A stretch of 9,186 bases of DNA from Nitrospira sp. (GTDB lineage Bacteria > Nitrospirota > Nitrospiria > Nitrospirales > Nitrospiraceae). Below are positions 6,760 through 9,186 of the stretch, piece after piece. The stretch's first letter is position 1, and each line of letters starts with the position of its first letter. The position numbers and the translations under genes are program-made. The DNA lies in contig JANYAJ010000427.1 of assembly GCA_025361385.1 (NCBI GenBank), forward strand, positions 1 through 9,186, read 5' to 3'. The notes beneath the pieces were generated by a model. The model made no database searches, had not been told where the DNA came from, and saw nothing but the letters and a program-made list of their open reading frames with translations.

Positions 6760-6930
6760 GGGTGCGCAGGGCTCGACGCGAACATTGCTGAAGAAGCGGG
6801 GCCCCTTCGAGGTTCCGGCGGGAAGGAAAGCGGAAACTGACCGAGTCCCGAGGGAATTTCCAAAGGCTTCCGCCCGCCGGAACCCGAAAGGGTCGCTTCG
6901 GAAGCATGAGAGCGTCAGCCCTGCGCACCC
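6760..6930. repeat. Long imperfect palindrome (about 171 bases) with 14-bp perfect ends
   Basis: The two halves pair in register over most of their length. Perfect blocks are GGGTGCGCAGGGCT (6760-6773 with 6917-6930), GACGC (6775-6779 with 6912-6916), GAAGCG (6793-6798 with 6894-6899), TTCG (6806-6809 with 6885-6888), GGTTCCGGCGGG (6811-6822 with 6873-6884), GGAAGC with one bulged A (6825-6831 with 6866-6871) and GGAAA (6832-6836 with 6857-6861). The apical loop is about 20 bases. No clear flanking target duplication is seen. The right end lies one base from the stop codon of the minus-strand SUMF1 gene. It may be a non-autonomous (MITE- or REP-like) element that also stops or stabilises that transcript. 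The palindrome itself is certain; its nature is inference. Confidence 0.8.
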
Positions 6931-6931
6931 G

Positions 6932-7828
6932 CTACTCTTTCACATCTCTCGCACAACGAAAGCCCATCCAGTTCATCTTGGTGTTCGGGTCGGTCCCGTT
7001 GCGTTGCGTAGTCCGTACGCTGGGCGTGCTATCGATCCAGCCGCCGCCACGGAAACTCCGCTGCGTTCCCTTCTCTGGTCCCTTGGGATTCTTATCCGGC
7101 GCAGTCGCGTAGTACTTGGGGTCGAACCAATCTGCCACCCACTCGGCCACGTTACCCGCCATCTGGAACGTGCCGTAGGGACCGACGGCATTATCGTACT
7201 TGTCCACAGAAATGATCGGCGGATAGAGCAGTAGCCGCTCAGGGCGATCGCGCACCGGGCCCGACAAGCCGGTCCGACCGAAGTTCGCACGCGACAGGCC
7301 CGCTGGCTGGTTGCCCCAAGGATAAATCCGCCCATCCTCCCCACGCGCCGCCTTCTCCCACTCGGCCTCGGTGGGGAGGCGTTTGCCAGCCCACGTGCAG
7401 TAGGCAGCGGCATCGTCCCACGATACGTGCATCACCGGATGATTGACCATGGTGTCCTGGAAGTTACCGCCGTCATATTGCCAGTCGATCAGCGGGGCAA
7501 AATCTTTGGCGAGGGTGTACTTCAGATATTGCACGGTGGTCACTTCGAACCTATCGATCTCGTAGGCATCCAGATAGACTTTCCGCTGGGGGAACTCTGC
7601 CGGGTACGCATTGCGATCGATCTTCCGATCGCTCCCCATCAGGAAAGGCCCCGCGGGAACCATAACCATGTCGTCATGAGCCGGCAGCTTCGCCCGCTCG
7701 GCGGCGAGCTTCTTTCCTTCAGGAGTCCATTCCCGGACGACGTCGGAGACATCCAACGCATAGACCGCCCCACCGGCTCCAATTAACCCTGAGATCACAA
7801 CACCAACGATGATTCCAAATGCTCGCAC
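6932..7828 (-). CDS. Exported or membrane-anchored SUMF1/FGE-fold protein lacking the catalytic cysteine pair
   Basis: From the GTG at 7828 the product has 298 residues. A hydrophobic segment at about 4-22 (FGIIVGVVISGLIGAGGAV) is either a signal peptide, with cleavage near VYA (24), or an N-terminal anchor. The SUMF1 domain follows: MVMVPAGPFLMG (54-65), FEVTTVQYLKY (94-104), AYCTWAGKRLPTEAEWEKAA (142-161), QMAGNVAEWVADW (222-234), RGGGW (260-264) and GFRCA (289-293). As in the paralogue at 3722-4567, the stretch after RGGGW has no cysteine pair; the only cysteines are C144 and C292. Classical formylglycine formation is therefore unlikely. Both paralogues share a KNPKGP motif before the last block. 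It starts 20 bases after the stop of the LolA-like gene, so the two are probably one transcript and may act together in the periplasm. The palindrome begins one base beyond its stop codon. Confidence 0.85.
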   Translation of the reverse strand: MRAFGIIVGVVISGLIGAGGAVYALDVSDVVREWTPEGKKLAAERAKLPAHDDMVMVPAGPFLMGSDRKIDRNAYPAEFPQRKVYLDAYEIDRFEVTTVQYLKYTLAKDFAPLIDWQYDGGNFQDTMVNHPVMHVSWDDAAAYCTWAGKRLPTEAEWEKAARGEDGRIYPWGNQPAGLSRANFGRTGLSGPVRDRPERLLLYPPIISVDKYDNAVGPYGTFQMAGNVAEWVADWFDPKYYATAPDKNPKGPEKGTQRSFRGGGWIDSTPSVRTTQRNGTDPNTKMNWMGFRCARDVKE

Positions 7829-7835
7829 GATCCAA

Positions 7836-7842
7836 CCTCCTT
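7836..7842 (-). promoter_or_regulatory. Strong Shine-Dalgarno site selecting a GTG start
   Basis: AAGGAGG on the minus strand stands seven bases before GTG at 7828. It selects this start over the in-frame ATG at 8035, which would overlap the upstream gene by almost 190 bases and place 69 unrelated residues before the hydrophobic segment. Confidence 0.75.
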
Positions 7843-7848
7843 GCTGCG

Positions 7849-8460
7849 TTACATGCCCGGCGCAATCGGCTCTGGGGCTGCTTGTTTCTGAAAATCTTCC
7901 AACGGCTGAAAATTGAGCGGCAGGTTGAAGAGGTAGTCCGAGACCGATCGCAGTTTCACATGCTGGTACTCCACGATCCAACTCCCGTCTTTCTTTGCCA
8001 GCTTCATCGGGAAATGCATGTCCGTCGCGACCCACTGATAATAGACCTCGACCAGCTCCCCCTGCTTCGTCGTCACTTCATACAGAACGGTCGGATGGCC
8101 TTCGCGCACTTCCGTCCCGATCTCCTGCCGCGAAACTTCCCCCTCCAGCCGTTCGCTCACCCTGAGATCCTGCTCCGGACTATAGGGCATCGTCTTGAAA
8201 TGCTTCATCCGAGAGAGCAGCAACCAGACGACCTGCTTATCCTTGCGCACGATACTCACATTGACCGGCCCCATCGAATGGTGCTCGATCCGCCACATCT
8301 GGTCGCGATAATAGATGATCGCTTTGTGCGACTTACCGTCGATCTTCGTGACTTGATCGGCGGTAAATTCAAGCGCCCGGGCCGGCAACCCGACGAGCAA
8401 CAGGCCACACACAAGGCAGAGGACGAAACTGGTCTGACGCATAGCTCGAAATCTTAGCAT
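7849..8460 (-). CDS. Exported LolA/DUF4412-like protein of unknown function
   Basis: The 203-residue product starts with a signal peptide: basic residues at 3, 5 and 8, a hydrophobic core at about 11-25, and cleavage probably after ARA (29). The mature part, beginning LEFTADQV, is rich in beta-strands and shows a pattern seen in LolA-like and DUF4412-type periplasmic proteins: a short strand with KAIIYYRDQMWRIEH (46-60), then VSIVRKDKQVVWLLL (68-82), later strands such as VLYEVTTKQGELVEVYYQWVA. Resemblance is by pattern only. The tail is proline-rich (QKQAAPEPIAPGM). An alternative ATG at 8442 would give a shorter, equally good signal peptide; neither start has a strong ribosome site. It lies 28 bases after the alcohol dehydrogenase stop and 20 bases before the SUMF1 gene, so an operon is likely. 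Confidence 0.65.
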   Translation of the reverse strand: MLRFRAMRQTSFVLCLVCGLLLVGLPARALEFTADQVTKIDGKSHKAIIYYRDQMWRIEHHSMGPVNVSIVRKDKQVVWLLLSRMKHFKTMPYSPEQDLRVSERLEGEVSRQEIGTEVREGHPTVLYEVTTKQGELVEVYYQWVATDMHFPMKLAKKDGSWIVEYQHVKLRSVSDYLFNLPLNFQPLEDFQKQAAPEPIAPGM

Positions 8461-8488
8461 AGGCTCATGCTCGCTTTCTCCTAGTCGA

Positions 8489-9186
8489 TTACGACAGGAC
8501 GAGCACGCCGGCTCCCGAATAACGTCCGGCTTTCAACTCTTGCAGCGCGCGATTGGCGTCAGCGAGAGGAAACGATAGGGTCTTGGGTTTAATCGGAATC
8601 GCAGCAGCTTCGCGCAGGAGATCGAGCCCGTCTTGCCTCGTATTGGCCGTCACGCTTCGAATGACCCTCTCGCCAAAGACCTCGCGATCGTAGTCGAGCG
8701 AGGGAATCGTCGTCATGTGAATACCGGCGAGAGCGAGCGTGCCGCCGCGTTCCAATGCACGCAGAGCCGGCGGGACCAATTCACCGGCCGGCGCAAAGAT
8801 AATCGAGCCGTGGAGTTTATCCGGCGGCCTGTCGGTCGCCCCGCCCACCCAGACGGCGCCCAAGTCACGGGCGAGACGTTGATGTTCCGGTTTCAACGAG
8901 CTGACATAGACCTGACAGCCCCAATGACGAGCAATCTGGATGGCGATATGAGCGGAGGCTCCAAACCCATAGAGACCGAGCCGTTGCCCCGGCTGGATAC
9001 CGCTCAAACGCAAGGCCCGGTAGCCGATGATCCCGGCGCAAAGGAGAGGGGCCGCTTCTTCATCACTAAAGATCGATGGAATCGGATAGGCAAAGGCTGC
9101 CGGAACGAGCGCATACTCCGCATACCCGCCATCGGTTTGATAGCCGGTAAACCTGGCACGCTCACAGAGGTTCTCCCGACCGCTCG
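8489..9186 (-). CDS. Zinc-type alcohol dehydrogenase family protein, C-terminal part (5' end outside window)
   Basis: The minus-strand frame is open from the right edge (first full codon at 9184) to TAA at 8489-8491, giving about 231 residues. The visible start, [13 protein letters not shown], then DGGYAEYAL and [14 protein letters not shown], is typical of the medium-chain zinc alcohol dehydrogenases; C7 is probably the last structural-zinc cysteine. A Rossmann motif follows, [16 protein letters not shown], with GFGASA at visible residues 73-78. The end [17 protein letters not shown] is the usual family C-terminus. The TTG at 9013 could be read as a start but lies inside the conserved sequence, so it is not one. 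It should oxidise alcohols or reduce aldehydes with NAD(P) in the cytoplasm; the substrate is unknown. Any catalytic-zinc residues encoded beyond the right edge cannot be checked. It is upstream of the LolA-like gene on the same strand. Confidence 0.85.
   Translation of the reverse strand, partial: SGRENLCERARFTGYQTDGGYAEYALVPAAFAYPIPSIFSDEEAAPLLCAGIIGYRALRLSGIQPGQRLGLYGFGASAHIAIQIARHWGCQVYVSSLKPEHQRLARDLGAVWVGGATDRPPDKLHGSIIFAPAGELVPPALRALERGGTLALAGIHMTTIPSLDYDREVFGERVIRSVTANTRQDGLDLLREAAAIPIKPKTLSFPLADANRALQELKAGRYSGAGVLVLS

Larger units (their letters stand above)
6590..6931. other. Non-coding, repeat-rich interval between the RES and second SUMF1 genes
   Basis: These 342 bases contain open frames on both strands, but none has a ribosome site or a recognisable protein family, and their composition follows the inverted repeats. 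The interval holds, from left to right, a small A+T-rich hairpin (6608-6625), a 7-bp inverted repeat (6637-6675), a 5-bp hairpin (6722-6738, GTGAG/CTCAC) and the long palindrome (6760-6930). The genes on both sides end here, so it is a convergent intergenic region. Confidence 0.7.

Noticed and set aside
6731..6928. Minus-strand 65-codon frame across the palindrome
   Set aside because: Its sequence is dictated by the two arms of the inverted repeat; no ribosome site and no recognisable domain.
6638..7234. Long + strand open frame over the repeat-rich gap and the end of the second SUMF1 gene
   Set aside because: It runs through the palindrome and antisense to conserved SUMF1 coding sequence, has no ribosome site and shows no protein-family pattern.
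7819..8457. 212-codon + strand frame opposite the LolA-like gene
   Set aside because: The minus-strand frame has a signal peptide and operon spacing, while this one is rich in His, Arg and Pro as expected for an antisense shadow.
9011..9013. TTG as start of the alcohol dehydrogenase
   Set aside because: Conserved family sequence continues upstream to the window edge ([19 protein letters not shown]), so the codon is internal.

Overview
The window looks like an ordinary stretch of bacterial chromosome of about 58-60% G+C, with tight gene spacing and clear Shine-Dalgarno sites. The gene mix suggests a Nitrospira-like (Nitrospirota) bacterium: two exported SUMF1-fold paralogues, a UDP-glucuronate 4-epimerase, a short stand-alone hemD and a RES-domain protein. 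This assignment comes from memory of such genomes, not from a search. No ribosomal RNA, tRNA, CRISPR array or complete insertion sequence was seen.

Left part (1-3563). A truncated, unrecognised gene enters from the left edge on the + strand and converges on a minus-strand operon. The two are separated by a 10-bp-stem hairpin terminator that can act in both directions. The operon reads, in order of transcription, VOC/glyoxalase-fold protein (3563-3123), large metallo-beta-lactamase-fold protein (3070-1433) and UDP-glucuronate 4-epimerase (1415-384). A good sigma-70-type promoter (TTGACG, 17-base spacer, TACTAT) sits just upstream of the VOC gene. The 52-base gap between the first two genes holds short direct repeats.

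Middle part (3722-6589, + strand). A secreted SUMF1-domain protein without the catalytic cysteine pair is followed after 8 bases by a uroporphyrinogen-III synthase gene (hemD). After another 25 bases comes a visibly more A+T-rich gene for a two-domain RES protein, a probable NAD+-degrading toxin-type enzyme with an N-terminal zinc-ribbon-like domain. It has no recognisable antitoxin gene beside it and looks acquired.

Right part (6590-9186). About 340 bases without a credible gene contain several inverted repeats, above all an imperfect palindrome of about 171 bases with 14-bp perfect ends that stops one base short of the next gene's stop codon. A minus-strand gene set follows: a zinc-type alcohol dehydrogenase running off the right edge, an exported LolA/DUF4412-like protein, and a second cysteine-less SUMF1-domain protein starting at GTG. 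The LolA-like and SUMF1 proteins both carry export signals, so they probably work in the cell envelope.

The items most worth a second look are the 171-base palindrome, the orphan RES gene, the metallo-beta-lactamase protein with a possible PqqD-like internal domain, and the pair of SUMF1 paralogues that cannot be classical formylglycine-generating enzymes. No complete new system could be established from sequence alone.
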